Position numbers and translations under genes: made by a program
In this document: positions 34,412-46,827 of the stretch, in pieces
Layout: every line of letters begins with the position of its first letter
How positions within the stretch are numbered: position 1 is the first letter of the stretch
Assembly: GCF_000204055.1 (NCBI RefSeq)
Contig: NW_006768767.1
Location: forward strand, 62,001 to 126,000
DNA: 64,000 nucleotides
Source: Melampsora larici-populina 98AG31
Taxonomy: Eukaryota; Basidiomycota; Pucciniomycetes; Pucciniales; Melampsoraceae
Direction: 5' to 3'
The notes under the pieces: generated by a model
Told to the model about the DNA's origin: nothing
The model's database searches: none
The model's input: the letters and a program-made list of their open reading frames with translations, nothing else

Positions 34412-36479
34412 ATGGCGAGCCTACTTCAAAGTCTACCTCAGCCTGTTAACCCAAGCGTTGAACTCGTTGAAGAAGACCAAGGAACTATAGCTCAATCTAC
34501 TCAACAACTCACACTCGAAAACCAGATTATCATTCCTCCATACGGTTCACGTCGCGGTTGGAAGCCTCGGTTACCGGATCAGTACGTGGCAGCTCAAACT
34601 ATCACCTATAATTCATCAGACTTTTGTCGCTCGTTCACCATCATCACTTTTTACTCATGAACGAATCATTGTTGTGTTTCATAATAGTTTCGGGGATGGA
34701 GGAGCTTATCCTGAATGTCATTTGGCTCAGTACCCACTTGAGATGGGTCGCAAGAAGCATGTGGGCACACTTCTCTTCCAAGTCAAATCAATCAAACCCT
34801 ATACTCACTTTCACCTCGTTTTCAGGCTTCAGTCGGGAACACGCTAGCCTTGACTGTAGATGGAGAAGGAAAGATTGATTACACGAAGATCGCGAAACAA
34901 GGTCACCGAGACGGACGACATGTGCAAGCCCAATTCAAAGATCTCGTTCCACTCGCTCACAGGGCAGACTTGTCAGCTGAAGCTCGTAGTATGGAACGCC
35001 CATCAGAAGAAGAAGTAGACGCAACCACTCAAAGAACTCGAGCAGCTCTCGAAAAGCTTACAAACTCCAAAATCAAAGCTGCTCAACCTAAACATGTACC
35101 TGAAACAGGTGGTACAGTAAGTTTTGTACGTTATACACCTAATACGATGGAAGGTTCTGCAGATGGAGCAGGAAAACAAAGAATAATCAAGATGGTCGAA
35201 GTAGTAGAAGATCCACTTGAACCACCACGTTTCAAACACAAAAAGATTCCAAGAGGTCCACCTTCTCCACCTGCACCTATCTTACGCTCTCCACCTAGAA
35301 AAGTCACTAGTTTAGAACAAAAAGAATGGATGATTCCACCTTGTATTTCGAATTGGAAGAATAACAAAGGTTATACTATTCCACTTGATAAACGATTGGC
35401 GGCTGATGGTCGTGGACTTCAAGATGTAATCTTTTGTTTGTCAATTCTTCTGCAGTCATCCACAAACGTTGACGATTGTTTTTCTGTATTTTTTAGACTC
35501 ATATCAACGATCGATTTGCGCAATTGTCCGAATCGCTTTACATTGCTGATCGACATGCCAGAGAAGAAGTCAGACAGCGTTCATTACTTCAACAACGATT
35601 GGCTCAGAAAGAAAAAGAACAGAAGGAAGAAAACCTACGTTTGTTGGCCCAACGAGCTCGAGAGGAACGTTCTGGTATTCCTCGGGTGGTGGCCGCTTCA
35701 GGAGGTGGAGCTATGCCTACAACTTTAGCAGGATATGGAAGTGACTCGGATGAGAGTGGTAAGGAGGGATCTGGTTCAGAAAGTGGTGCAGAAGACGGTG
35801 ATGAAGCAGCTGCGAAGGCTAGAGACGAATTAAGAAGAGAAAGACGTAAGGATCGTGAACGTGAGATGAGAATGAATAATATGGGTAACGAGAAACGAGC
35901 ACAACATTTAGCAAGAACCCAAAATCGGGATATAAGTGAAAAGATCGCATTAGGATTAGCTAAACCGACGATGTCAAAAGAATCAATGATCGATTCACGT
36001 TTGTTTAATCAAGAAAGTTATAGTGGTACATTTGGTGATGAAGATTCTTATAACCTTTATGATAAACCTCTCTTTACTGGCAGTTCTGCTGCTGCTGCCA
36101 TCTATAAACGAGGTGGAGCACAGGATGGAGACGATGATGGCGGTGAACGTTATGGTGGTGGTACAGAAGAAGGTATCACTGGTGCGATGAGGAATGATCG
36201 ATTTGGGCTTGGTGTTGCTGGTAGAGGATTTGAAGGAGCTGATCTGCAAGAAGCACGAGATGGGTGCGTGCCCTTTTTTCTTCGTTTGATGTGTTGTGAA
36301 TGTAACATTGATCTAGGTTGTTTGTACGGTATGACAGACCTGTACAATTCGAAAGGGACACGATGGCTACCGCCGATCCGTTTGCAATCGATGCTTTCTT
36401 AGATGAAGCTAAGAAAGGTGTAAAACGAGGTTTAGAACATAGAGGTGGGGATGAAGAATCCAAGAAACGAAGAGGTTGA
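34412..36479 (+). CDS. PRP45: SNW/SKIP-family splicing factor (Prp45)
   Basis: Exons 34412-34581, 34688-34760, 34826-35425, 35497-36263 and 36338-36479 join in phase to 583 residues, the usual size of the family. The N-terminus has IIPPYGSRRGWKPR and FGDGGAYPECHLAQYPLEMG. The SNW core follows, with TLALTVDGEGKIDYTKIAKQ, the signature GYTIPLDKRLAADGRGLQD, and the helix ALYIADR-like SLYIADRHAREEVRQRS, then a Gln/Glu/Lys-rich coiled coil. The C-terminus holds SRLFNQESYSGTFGDEDSYN, YDKPLF and GPVQFERDTMATADPFAIDA. It is a core spliceosome component that joins the NineTeen-associated group and helps step-one and step-two activation in the nucleus. It is intact, with standard donors (GTACGT, GTGGGC, GTAATC, GTGCGT). 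This is the most certain gene in the window. Confidence 0.97.
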
Positions 36480-38524
36480 TTTGGTTTTCATTCGATTCTT
36501 TGAAGCTTGAAAATTTTCTTATCAATTCAAAACAGATGATGAAGGTATGAACATCACTTTCGTATAATGAATTTCTGTTGTGTGTGTTTGAACATTGTAT
36601 CTAGCTATTATAAAAGTGAGTCTATTTCGAAGGATCAGAATCATATCTTGGTATTGGTCTTCCTTGATGACTTGACTTTTCAGGTTGCTTTTGAAGCCTC
36701 ATTTCGCTTGCAAGATAAGGGCTCTGATGGGTATGAGTGTGAAGTAATTTAGCTTGGTTACTTCCCTGGTAAATGGTTCATTCCCAATACATTGAAAGTT
36801 GAGACTTGTTGGGTCTCTCAAGAGGACCACAAATGCAACAAGAGCAGAAAAATAGAAAAATGTCTCTCAGAATGCCTAGTCCTCAGTTCTTCTTTGATCA
36901 AAGATCTCAAAACAATTAAGACTTTCTAGGTGATGTTCACTGTGTCTTACAATGTCAAAAGTGTAATCCAGGATGCGATGCTTCAAACAAGGTCTATAGA
37001 GGGCGTCAGGTTTTCATTCCCATCCCTTCCCCTTCCACTGCCTGATAGTCCATCAGTATTCTGGGTAAATTCTCTATCCTATATCTTCTTGCCCTTGCAG
37101 ATTGCACTCCCCTTAAACTTTGTGACCTGGAAAATTGAATACCTCCCAAAGACATTTGGAATATTCATAAAACTTGAACTACAATCAAATTTACCACCAC
37201 CAACTCAGTCATAGCTTCTCATCTCAAAAGCTTCCAGGCTCAACTTTTAAGAAAAATTAGGTAGACTTATTAGCTGGTAACCCCCACAAGCAATAATCAT
37301 GGTAGTGCAATTCAATGTGTTGGATGGGATCAAAAGAAGGTACAACAACGGAGAAGCTAGTGAAATGAATAAGATCACCTCTATATGATTCACGGGTGTG
37401 GTATGTTTATAAATATCTTTGAATATCTTTGAATCAAGTCCCTTGATATAACACACATATATTTCCTTCTTACAAAACAAAATGTGCCTCATATGTTCTT
37501 TGAGATGCCATACATTGGTATTTCCAGACTATATCAAACACATGTTTGACTACTTATGTAAACAATATTACTCACTAATCAATTTTGATTTCAAGATTGT
37601 AATCCTTGAAGACTGGAGCCAATAGTCACTTCAACTTTCCCAACAAGCAGTTTGTGCGTATATACCGATTGAAATACAAATAAAAATTCTGCTGTAGTCA
37701 AAGCAAATACTACACTTAGTGTGTAGTGTAGTGTCCCGGTTCAAATGGAGCTGGACCAAATTTTGGTCTTCTTTTTCAAAAATAGAGTTCAGGTAGATGA
37801 CTGGGTACATACGCTCTAGATCTACGACCTGTTCCATTGGTTGGTTTAGGTGTCAAGACATTTGCTCTCTCCCAGAAATGATAACAAACATCCCCATGAT
37901 GTCAGGTTTTACAAAGGTTTATTGCTGGGGATAGTAGTAGTCTTCTTAATCTCATTCCTCGTGGTCAGCTTTGAGGGGCGCATGGAATTTGGTAAATAAT
38001 ACACGATGACCTATGATCAATTCTCTGGTGGGTGATAGACGTGACTCTCAACATCGCTTAGGATTCTCATAACACCATATACCCCAACCGGGGATTCGAC
38101 ACACACGCATCATTCTTTTTGGAGGCCTCATACAAATCGAAGGCTCACTCGTGTCGTGCAGTATGAGGTTAGTTCAGAAAAATCAAGTTCTAGTCACATT
38201 ATCTGTACTATCAGCACGTTTGTAAGACGGGTAAATGAGGGTAATTTCAAGTATTGAAAAGATGTAAGATCTAAAAGCTATGACAAGCACTATCGAAGTA
38301 ATGAGGAATTGTAAATAGGAATAAATATCAGAATACATGAAATTTAAAGGACACAAAGGCTGAATCAACAACAAAATAATATGCAGATGACACCAGTCGA
38401 TCAAGATTGAAAATCAATTAAAAGGCTTATCTCAAAGTGATCTTTGATCAAGGAAAGCAACGAAATATCGAATTCTTGAGATAAAGAGAAGAAAATATTG
38501 AGAAAAGAGTGAAAAGTTCAAATA
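36480..38524. other. 2-kb intergenic stretch
   Basis: Between the convergent ends of PRP45 and the minus-strand Ser-rich protein gene. It contains short ORFs of up to 94 codons without recognisable features and no clear repeats. Confidence 0.45.
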
Positions 38525-39967
38525 CTATCTTTCTATAGGAGCTGGTGAATCTGATCTATTATAATATTTATTAGGCGAAGAAATTTTATGAGCCAATTTA
38601 CGAAAGAATGAACTCGCGCCTATTTTCTCTTTCAGCGGCCTATACTTGTGACGTGATGAGATACTCTTATTGCAATCTGTGGTGTTGGTCTGATCTACTG
38701 TTTTTATAAAAGGTTGTAGTTCTTGACTTTCTTCTACTTCCCATGGACATGCTAAAGTATCTGTGGCAGGTGCCAGTGGTGAGTCCTTCGTGAAGTTTCG
38801 TGAGGGCAAAGTCCCTGATCGTTTGGGTCTTGTGGGAAGCTTCGGTAAGACTCCCTCGGAACCTCTTCTCGGGATTTCTGATCTGATATGCGTAGCGTGA
38901 ATAGGAGTCCGTATTAATTTAGGATAAGACGGAGAACTGAATCCGTTCGGTTGGATTGAAAGGGGTAGACAAGGATCCTTCACTGGACTCTTGACGGCGA
39001 GAGCTGTGCTGGGCGTCGGACCACCTCTCAAACTTATGCCGCATGAATTGTCTGAGCTGGGACCAATCGAGCTACTCAAGCTGGGACCAGTCGAGCGGTT
39101 CAAGCCTATATCTGCTGAAGATCCAAAGCTCGATTTATCCGAAGGGGATTTGGGTGATTTGAGTTCCGCAGAGGTTGAAATGTTCTCCATTGGGCCATCA
39201 TCCAGCTTTCCGGTTTCCACCGAGCCGGCACCATCCTGACTAGAGACCACGGGTAGGGTTGAGGTAGAAGTATAAAATTCTGGAAAGTTTGCTGCAGAGA
39301 TCGCAGAGATATTCGTGGGGAGTTCAGGAAAGTCGGAGTGCTGAAAGTGGGCAGACTGTTTAGGTGTCACCAATGGCGTGAGAACGGGCTTTGCAGTAAC
39401 GGTAGCAATCACAGCCACCACAACTTGGAAGTCTTCTGGACAGTCGTCTGGATCGCTATCAATCTCTATGTAACTATCCCTAGGTGCTTGCCATTTGCGA
39501 AATGTTTTATGAAGATTCCCAGAAGACAAAGATGATTCACCGCCATCGAACTTGAACTCACGACTCAGAGATTGCATTGATCGACTGAATCTTCTTTGGC
39601 GTAGGGTTGGACGACTAGATGACTTCGATGGAAAGATGGACCGGGTTGGCGAAGTCGCATCACTTTGATTCAAAGTAAGAGTTTCGGCATCGTCTGAAGC
39701 AATTTCGATGGGCGTTGAAGTCGTTCTTGATAAATCAGCTTTTCCTGTCTCAATCTTCATCTCTGAATGAATATCGCCTGCATGCTTTTCAGTCTTGAGG
39801 GCATCAATCTGACTTCGGGGTACGAAAGGCTCCCTATGGGCGAAAGTTTGGGTTCGACTTCTGACGAGTGACTTAAATGAACGAAGAGATGTCGCGGGAC
39901 GATGTGATGTAGAAGGAGAGTTCATAGCGAGTTCTGGATGAGCTGATTTGTTAAAATTGTTGCACAA
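38525..39967 (-). CDS. Ser/Pro-rich disordered protein of unknown function
   Basis: One open frame of 480 codons on the minus strand. The ATG at 39925 (MNSPSTSHRP) has a more typical context for the start than the first ATG at 39967. Composition is rich in Ser, Pro, Thr and Lys throughout with no signal peptide or membrane segment. Short basic patches (RPTLRQRRFSRSMQSL, ILPTRPKRSGTLPSRNF-like) and a basic C-terminus (SSFFRKLAHKISSPNKYYNR) suggest phosphoregulated binding to membrane or cytoskeleton. No domain is recognised. The length of uninterrupted frame and codon regularity support it as a real gene; a shadow ORF on the plus strand (38991-39239) is not called. Confidence 0.75.
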   Translation of the reverse strand: MCNNFNKSAHPELAMNSPSTSHRPATSLRSFKSLVRSRTQTFAHREPFVPRSQIDALKTEKHAGDIHSEMKIETGKADLSRTTSTPIEIASDDAETLTLNQSDATSPTRSIFPSKSSSRPTLRQRRFSRSMQSLSREFKFDGGESSLSSGNLHKTFRKWQAPRDSYIEIDSDPDDCPEDFQVVVAVIATVTAKPVLTPLVTPKQSAHFQHSDFPELPTNISAISAANFPEFYTSTSTLPVVSSQDGAGSVETGKLDDGPMENISTSAELKSPKSPSDKSSFGSSADIGLNRSTGPSLSSSIGPSSDNSCGISLRGGPTPSTALAVKSPVKDPCLPLSIQPNGFSSPSYPKLIRTPIHATHIRSEIPRRGSEGVLPKLPTRPKRSGTLPSRNFTKDSPLAPATDTLACPWEVEESQELQPFIKTVDQTNTTDCNKSISSRHKYRPLKEKIGASSFFRKLAHKISSPNKYYNRSDSPAPIER

Positions 39968-41970
39968 TCACATCAGTAAATGTCGAGCTTCTCAACAATA
40001 ACATGCTAGTCAGTGCGCCTACCAAAAGTTCACTGGGCTGATCAGATACCAGTCAATCCTTCAGAATTGATTCTGCGGAAGCTCAAAACCTGCAAGTCGA
40101 GTGAGATCAGATAGAAAAATTGAAAAGGTAATGACTGTAAAAGAGAGACAAGAAAGGTGCATAAGATATTTGAGAAAAATGCTTCGATCATTTAGATTAT
40201 ATCTTCACCTTATCATGAAAACGCGGACAATAAACCTCGGAGAAATTACTTAGATTGGAGCGATTTGCTGGAGTAGTGAAATGAAGCGGAGCGGAGTGAT
40301 ATACACCTCGATGCGCAAGTATGTTTATGTTGATGACAAGAGTTTGGTGGGTTGAAACGACGTGGTACCAATGAAAAGACAAACGTCTCACAGTAGGAGT
40401 TGTCTCTTTGATCAGTCGCCATGATGGTCCAGATCTTTGATGCTTGAAGGTCAAGACGCACGGGAAAATGAACACCAAAGCTTGAAAGATAAACCTGTCA
40501 AAACCAGCAAGTTCAATGAATGAGAGAAAATGACTGAATGTTCTTTCTAGGGATCAAGTAATCCTCGCGGGTACCGCGTGCGGCTTCGCACATTTCTAGA
40601 TGTGTCAATATCTCCTCGAAGCGGGAAAGCTATGGACCTAAATCAATGCTTTGATCCACGGAAATCGGTGCATCAGGATATTCAGGAGAAATAGCCTATG
40701 ATCTCATTTGTCAATGCCCTGAAATGAAGCTCTTTTCATGTTGACACGAAGAGGTCGCTTCAAGTGTTTTTCATGCGGGTCAAACTCATCGCATCCTCTT
40801 TCCTAGTGCTTAGGATTTTCTGCTTCCAAAGGTTACCGCATGTCCGAAGAAAGATTAATGCAATTATGACAGGTCACTCGAGTCCCATAAAACACCCGGG
40901 GGTACCATATGATATATTGATATGTTGCCCCTAGTGTTTGCCTATCATGATTACCGTTTTGCTTTTTTGTTGTAATGCCTTCACAAGAGATGACGGTGTA
41001 AAGATGACCAAGACCGGTGTCGCTCGTATAGCGGAGCGGTAATAGATGGTCTCCTACTTTTCCTTTGGTCGTTGGAATGAGGAACTAAACTTCCAATTAG
41101 ACAAGGATCCTGGTCAAGTTGTCATTGGGTAATCTGATTGCAGTCGTTTCTCGAGGAAAGTCAAAGTCTTGATTGAAAGTTTCTGCCCCATAATTGATAA
41201 AACTGGTCCCTCTAAGATCCTTTGTGGTCCCATGGTATGTACACAGTCGGGCCGCCCTTCCCTGCATGGCGCGATCGATTTCAGCGGGTTGAGAGAAAGT
41301 CACCTCGATTTCACTTCTCAGTCTTTCGTCTTCAGAGATGCAGATTAATGATAACTATCTACGCATCCTTTGTCACGAAACTCTGCAGTCTTTAACCTTC
41401 TTTAACTTAGTCTTGACATATGTCAACGCGTCTTAATCATTCATCGCGATTCATGTAAAATACATTCAACGTGGTTTTCTTTAAATTAGTTGATATCACC
41501 ACTGTATGTAAGTATATCTTTCAAGCCTCATGCAGTGCCAAAGGCTTGTGCTCAATTCAATCCGAAATTGTACATAATCATTCCTTTGTTCAAAGTTTTA
41601 ATATCCTCATCTTAAGACTTACATACCTTCGAACGTGACTCAAACTCCAGCTCCTTGGTGTCTTGATCCTGAACCCCATTAACATCGAGTTGCATAAATT
41701 ATAATCTACTTACCCTCTCAAATTAATCGTGGTGAGAGCGAAGGAGAGTGATCAGCGCCAGTCATTATCTAGGTACGTGAGTAAATTATCATCTCCATAT
41801 CATAAATTCCTTTGAATCCGTCCTTCCCATGACTTTGATGATCTTGATCTCAGATCAGGAAGTCATCACCCTCTTCGAGTTATCAACCTGACTGATTCGT
41901 ATACATCCGCCGGATTTCCTTGTTTCTAACCAATCGGTCATATTTCATCAGTTTGCATTTTCCTATCACC
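39968..41970. other. Divergent promoter region of two Ser-rich protein genes
   Basis: 2 kb between a minus-strand and a plus-strand gene. It contains CT-rich tracts near 41650-41970 consistent with a leader. Short ORFs at 40197-40478 and 41097-41303 are unsupported. Confidence 0.45.
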
Positions 41971-43153
41971 ATGTGCTCCAAAGTCTCAGTAACCAATTGC
42001 CATCAGCTCAAACCATCACCTTCGCTTGCTATACGCACTGTGAGTTATGCTTCATCTGACTGTTTACATTCAAACATCCATGACTATGTACCTATGGATT
42101 CATCCTTACATTTTTATTTTTGACTGATTCTAGAAAGCGCCTCTTTCTCGGACAAAGATCGAATCGGGAACCGCCAGTCTCTACTCTCAGGCTTCTAAGT
42201 CAACCATTCCACGTACACCAACTTATCAAAACTATCTCCCAAGTCAAAATCAACCATCCGAAATGATTAAATCAACACCCGATCATCCACTCAGTTTTCT
42301 CAACAGTCCCCCTCCCAACATGCAAACGTTCGAAAGAAATCGACACGGAGATCCCGTTTCAATATATTCTGGTCGCGAGAGCGTCTTTTCACAGGCATCG
42401 GCGGCACCGAGCGATTGGACTCCCAACACCACTCCTAGCCTTCAATCTCCTATAACTCCAAGGACAGCTGTAAGCGATTATAACAAATCACCATCACAAA
42501 GTTTTCCGAAATACAAAACAGCCAGTACGACTTCTTCGAATTCGGAGAAGGAAAATGGAGATGAAGTTCAATTCAGAGGATCAAATGAATTACCCAGAGA
42601 ACCGAAACGTAGTTTGATCGATCGACCTAGACCAATCAGTAGAGCTAGAACTCCCACTTTTTCAGCTCCTCATGCCGATACTGATAGGTTATTTCATAGT
42701 GTATTAAGAACTTCTAAATCATTCGATCGTGGTCGTAGGTTTTGGTTAAGTAATCCAACTTCGGAAGATTCATTACCACCAGTACCTAAAATTCCAAACC
42801 AATTCCAACTTTCATCAACACGTAAATCTAGTTTAGTCAATTTATCACAACCACACAATCCTCATAGTTTAAACCCATATGGAAATTTAAAAGCAAGTAG
42901 AACTGCTACTGATTTACATCATCAACAACATGAATTCGAAAGTATGTATGAAACTGCAGAAATTCGTTCAGACATAAACAGATCTATGGATTCTATGAAT
43001 CTTTTTGATAATCGATCTCCTTGTCTTACTCTTACGAATCCGGCTATGGTGAATATTAGTCCTCTCAAACCAAGTCCATCTCGCAAAGGTGTATTTCCTC
43101 ATAGTATCAATGCCATTCGTAATCAATTAAAACCGAGAAAATCTGGTGTTTAA
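41971..43153 (+). CDS. Ser/Pro/Asn-rich disordered protein of unknown function
   Basis: Exon 41971-42039 (MCSKVSVTNCHQLKPSPSLA) joins exon 42134-43153 in phase through a 94-nt intron (GTGAGT donor), giving 362 residues. The protein is low-complexity and rich in Ser, Pro, Asn, Arg and Thr. Recurring basic-Ser patches (RPRPISRARTPTFSAP, LRTSKSFDRGRRFW, SSTRKSSLVNLS) look like phosphosites. Its C-terminal PLKPSPSRKGVFPHSIN and QLKPRKSGV are basic. No domain, signal peptide or membrane segment is recognised. Composition resembles the protein encoded divergently at 38525-39967; whether they are related or co-regulated cannot be told from sequence. The exon 1 start is the first in-frame ATG after an upstream CT-rich leader. 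Confidence 0.78.
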
Positions 43154-44590
43154 TGGCTGGTATCTTATTCAAGATGATGGCTCATATGAATCGGTTTACA
43201 TCAATTAGTTGGTCTTAGTACTGTCAACATTCTTCTCAGGCTTTTATAAATTGGATACTTCTCTGGAATTTGATTTGTTTCATTTTTTATTAGGGTGGCC
43301 ATAGTGAAGACGAGGGAAGAGTAGCACGTCTTGTGCATTTCTATGTTTCTTTTTTTTGCTTCTCATACATCTATTTTTCCTCAAGATGTATCGAATCGAA
43401 AACCTTCATTTCAAATTAAGATATTACTTTCTACTTCTCACTTTCATGATTTTTGAATTGATCTGATTATGAAGTCTAGGTCTATCTTTCTGTACCCTTT
43501 CTCTTTATCTATATCTTATTGAATTCATTATAATTATATTTATAGATATTTTAAATTTTTGAGATGGAAACCCCTATTGCTTAATTCAAGAACATTCGTT
43601 TTGATTTCACTTTCATTCTTCTCTGGATGTGCTTTTCTGTTCACTTACAGGAGAACAGCTTACAAAAACACCTGATGATAGTAGGCAAGTGAAACACTAC
43701 TCAAAAGACTTGTCCTTTCGACTGTCTTTAGTTTGCTTTGCATCTCTCTGAGGTATTGTGGGATCATCATTTCATCCAGATGAATGAAAGATGTGGCAGC
43801 TGTGTGGATCAGGTTTGCATATTCTCTGTGTGTGTGAGTTGACTGCTTTGTCAGTGTAATGGCCTTTTCATGAAACCACAAAACACTAGCCCATAGAATG
43901 ACATACAACAGCATTGGTATTGGTCATTTATTCTGTTTGAACTCATTCATGAGTTCTATTCAATGATTACTCATCTTTACCGTATTCTGGCTTGGATGCT
44001 ACCATACATGTTCAAGTATCTCTCATAAAAAGATGACTTGTGTACGTCATGATTGTCATGAGGATCAAGAGTCAGAATGACAACAAAAAGACAGCGCAAT
44101 CCATAAGGACGGTCTGTAACAAAAAACCCACTCTTTCAAAACAGAACCAGGACTTGAATGTCAAGTTTACTTAAAGCGACCGAGTCCAATACAATCCTTT
44201 TGCTAGAATTACATCCTTCATGGTACAAAGTCAGGTTTTCCTTGGTGCCCATTTGATATTCATATATGGGTCTGAAATTATCATCAGTTAAGGCAGTCAG
44301 CTCATGAAATTGGTTTGCATTCACTCCCAAACTTGTGCCTTCAATGCTTTTTGACACTAAAAGTGCAAGCGATCAGTTTCAGTTGAAAGACATGATTTTG
44401 CCAAGTCAAGTTCAACCTTCTCGATCATCAACAGGAGACTACCTAGCACTGGAAGATTTTTCTCATGAATCGTATCAGAAGTTGCACATAGACGTGAGCT
44501 TTGGTGAGGGACATGAACATTATGAGTCAACATGCAGCCTAGTAGTAGGGTTACAAGACAACGTTGATAAAAAAGGAATAAAGGTAATGT
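43154..44590. other. Spacer after the disordered-protein gene
   Basis: T-rich 3' region at first (43154-43660), then about 900 bp with short ORFs on both strands (43660-43914 minus, 44136-44357 minus, 44335-44628 plus), none recognised. Confidence 0.4.
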
Positions 44591-45246
44591 TCAGAGAGAT
44601 GGAGAAGGTGAGGCAGACTGATGAGTAGAAGACGGCGAGCTATTTGTCTCTTCTGCATTAAAGACGCGTCCAGCAGCCATTAACCTATGGCAAGTCAAAA
44701 AGATAATGAGAAATTGATGGTAGAAACAGCAAGATGAGCTCAAGAAACGCGATATGATGATAACTCGTTTAAAGTAAGAAATGCTTACATTGAACTATAA
44801 TAAATTCCTAACTGTCTTTGTCCTTCTAGTTGTTCAGTTGTTTGTTGAACTAAACGTGATAATCGATCGGATTGATGAGAGATTTTCTCCATCTGAGAAG
44901 ATAATTGAGCAAGATAACGCTAAATATCAAAAGAATCAAGAAGAATTAAATTGATGAAAACCATTCACAGGAAGATATAAATCAAGTATCATGATCTAAA
45001 TCAAAGATCAAACTGGATGCAATTTGATACACAACACGCTGTAATGATAGTGTAGAAGGTTTCATCCGATAAACACAATCCAGCTGGTATGAGTTGGGTC
45101 TTCCTTCTGATTGATTTCAAGTATTTATGGATAATACGATCAATGATCAAGGCTGGAGCGACTGAACGACTGACCTGTCTCGGAGTGGTAGAGGTGGAGG
45201 AATTGGAGGAGTTACCTAATTTTGGTAATCGACTCTTGGTGCTCAT
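44591..45246 (-). CDS. DASH complex subunit Hsk3-like protein
   Basis: Minus-strand exons 45175-45246, 44789-44919 and 44591-44684 join in phase to 98 residues. Introns are 255 nt (GTCAGT donor) and 104 nt (GTAAGC donor). The N-terminus is Ser/Thr-rich (MSTKSRLPKLGNSSNSSTST). The middle is one amphipathic helix, RYLAQLSSQMEKISHQSD then LVQQTTEQLEGQRQLG, leading to YYSSMLMAAGRVFNAEE. A short coiled coil, QLG, then a small-residue MAA motif is the pattern of the fungal DASH/Dam1 subunit Hsk3, which helps rings of the complex couple kinetochores to microtubules. The tail is Ser/Pro-rich. The family call rests on pattern only, so moderate confidence; the gene structure itself is well supported by phase. 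Confidence 0.6.
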
Positions 45247-46038
45247 CGCGAGTCAAGAATAAGTTTGTAATGGCGGCGATGATGGTTTATCTCGGTCTTG
45301 TCCTTCACTTGATGAACTTCAAACGAAGTGCTTTTGCCAGAGAATTCGAAGGGCCGTGAACTTTTCTGGCCGGCCCACGGGCCGCTAGCCATTTCACATC
45401 ATTTCAAACATTTCACAGTATTTGAATGTCACTGTGTGTCACACGCCTTAATCCTCCCAACCGCGTGATACTGAGCCTAGGATGATGAAATACATTCCCA
45501 TATCCTTTCGGGTTGCCTTGATCCTTCACTCCTTTTTAAAAAAACACGTATCAATGAGTGTGATGTGTGTGATGGTAGTCAGGGTGAAATGGATGGTCTA
45601 CCAAAGGTGGAGATCAGAATTGGGAAGGCCTTTGGTTTTACTAAGTGCTTCTTGCAAGACTGCCAGCAGTTGGGAACTTTGCAATCTATGCTGCTGGAGC
45701 AGTGGCAATCAACACAATTTTAAAAATGACTGTTTTTTTTGAATGTGATGGCAATTGGGATTGCAGAGGATTCATCATCTGAGAATGGCAGAAGGATTTA
45801 TCCATACTTGATATTGATCTATGTCTTCTTTCAACAATATATTAACATCCAATCCACTTCTTTGGATGGATCTTCCTTGCACTTGCCAATAAGTTACCAT
45901 TAGTAATACCTTTCATGAGTAGACTATTGGGTTTGCTTGGAAATGGTACATCAAAATGTTCTTGACTTGTGAGGTTGATACTGGTGTAGGGGATGATCAA
46001 CAATGTTCAATGAATGACCTTTGCCATCTTTGGCATAA
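45247..46038. other. Upstream flank of the Hsk3-like gene
   Basis: About 800 bp including the promoter of the minus-strand gene. A plus-strand 86-codon ORF at 45482 is unsupported. Confidence 0.4.
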
Positions 46039-46458
46039 GAGCATCAGCACCGGGACCTTGTAAAATGGCAAATATGTGCCATTTTACAAACTCGTGAGAT
46101 TAAACATGAGGCACTGGATCTTGTATATGACCTGTATGATTTACGTGTCGTGTAAAATCATCCCGCTGCTGTCCATTAATGGACTGCAGTGTATATTCCA
46201 AAATCCACCAAACGGGACCAAACATCAAAACTTTACACCAATCTTCTCTATCCAACACCCTACAACCTTGCACGAGTCTTCTTGATTAGACCCAAAGCCC
46301 CAACCTGGTCATCGGTATGATCTGTACATTTGTACATTTACACAGCATTGGTTTCTTCAAATTTTTACAATTTTCCGGGAAAGGTGCAATACACCTGCTC
46401 TCCTGTTGCATATGTCAGATACAGGGACCTCTTTTACAAGGTCCCGGTGCTGATGCTC
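46039..46458. mobile_element. 420-bp PIF/Harbinger-type MITE
   Basis: A perfect 27-bp inverted repeat (begins GAGCATCAGCACCGGGACC) occupies both ends. TAA lies outside each end (46036-46038 and 46459-46461), matching the TWA target preference of PIF/Harbinger elements. No transposase is encoded. The perfect ends suggest a recent insertion. Confidence 0.8.
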
Positions 46459-46827
46459 TAATGGGATTTTATGTGAGCTTGTCAATACGCTTTGATACAT
46501 GGCAGCACTTTTTGGGAATATTGCAATGATATTACAGCTATTCAAGAAATTAATGTCATGGTGGCAATAATTTATCAAAGTTCCCCCCAAATACAGCCGA
46601 GATGTGCAGCGCAGCACAGCGGGTACTGCATCACAGATTCACTCAACCCCAAAACCTATCAGCCCCTGACCACTGATCCCACACTTGATTGATTTGGTCA
46701 GAAAAAAAATTTCACACCTGACCTGCAACTTGCACCCCAGGTAGCTCTTCCCCAATGGTTTGTCTCCACCCTTGTCATCTCCCCTCACACTTTGATATTT
46801 CTGACCTCATTTGTTCATGATCTAGCC

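Noticed and set aside
38060..38160. A GGGGATTCGAC / GTCGAATCCCC string suggesting a tRNA T-arm
   Set aside because: No paired acceptor, D or anticodon stems could be drawn on either strand around it.
38991..39239. 82-codon plus-strand ORF
   Set aside because: It lies inside the long minus-strand Ser-rich gene and is its shadow.
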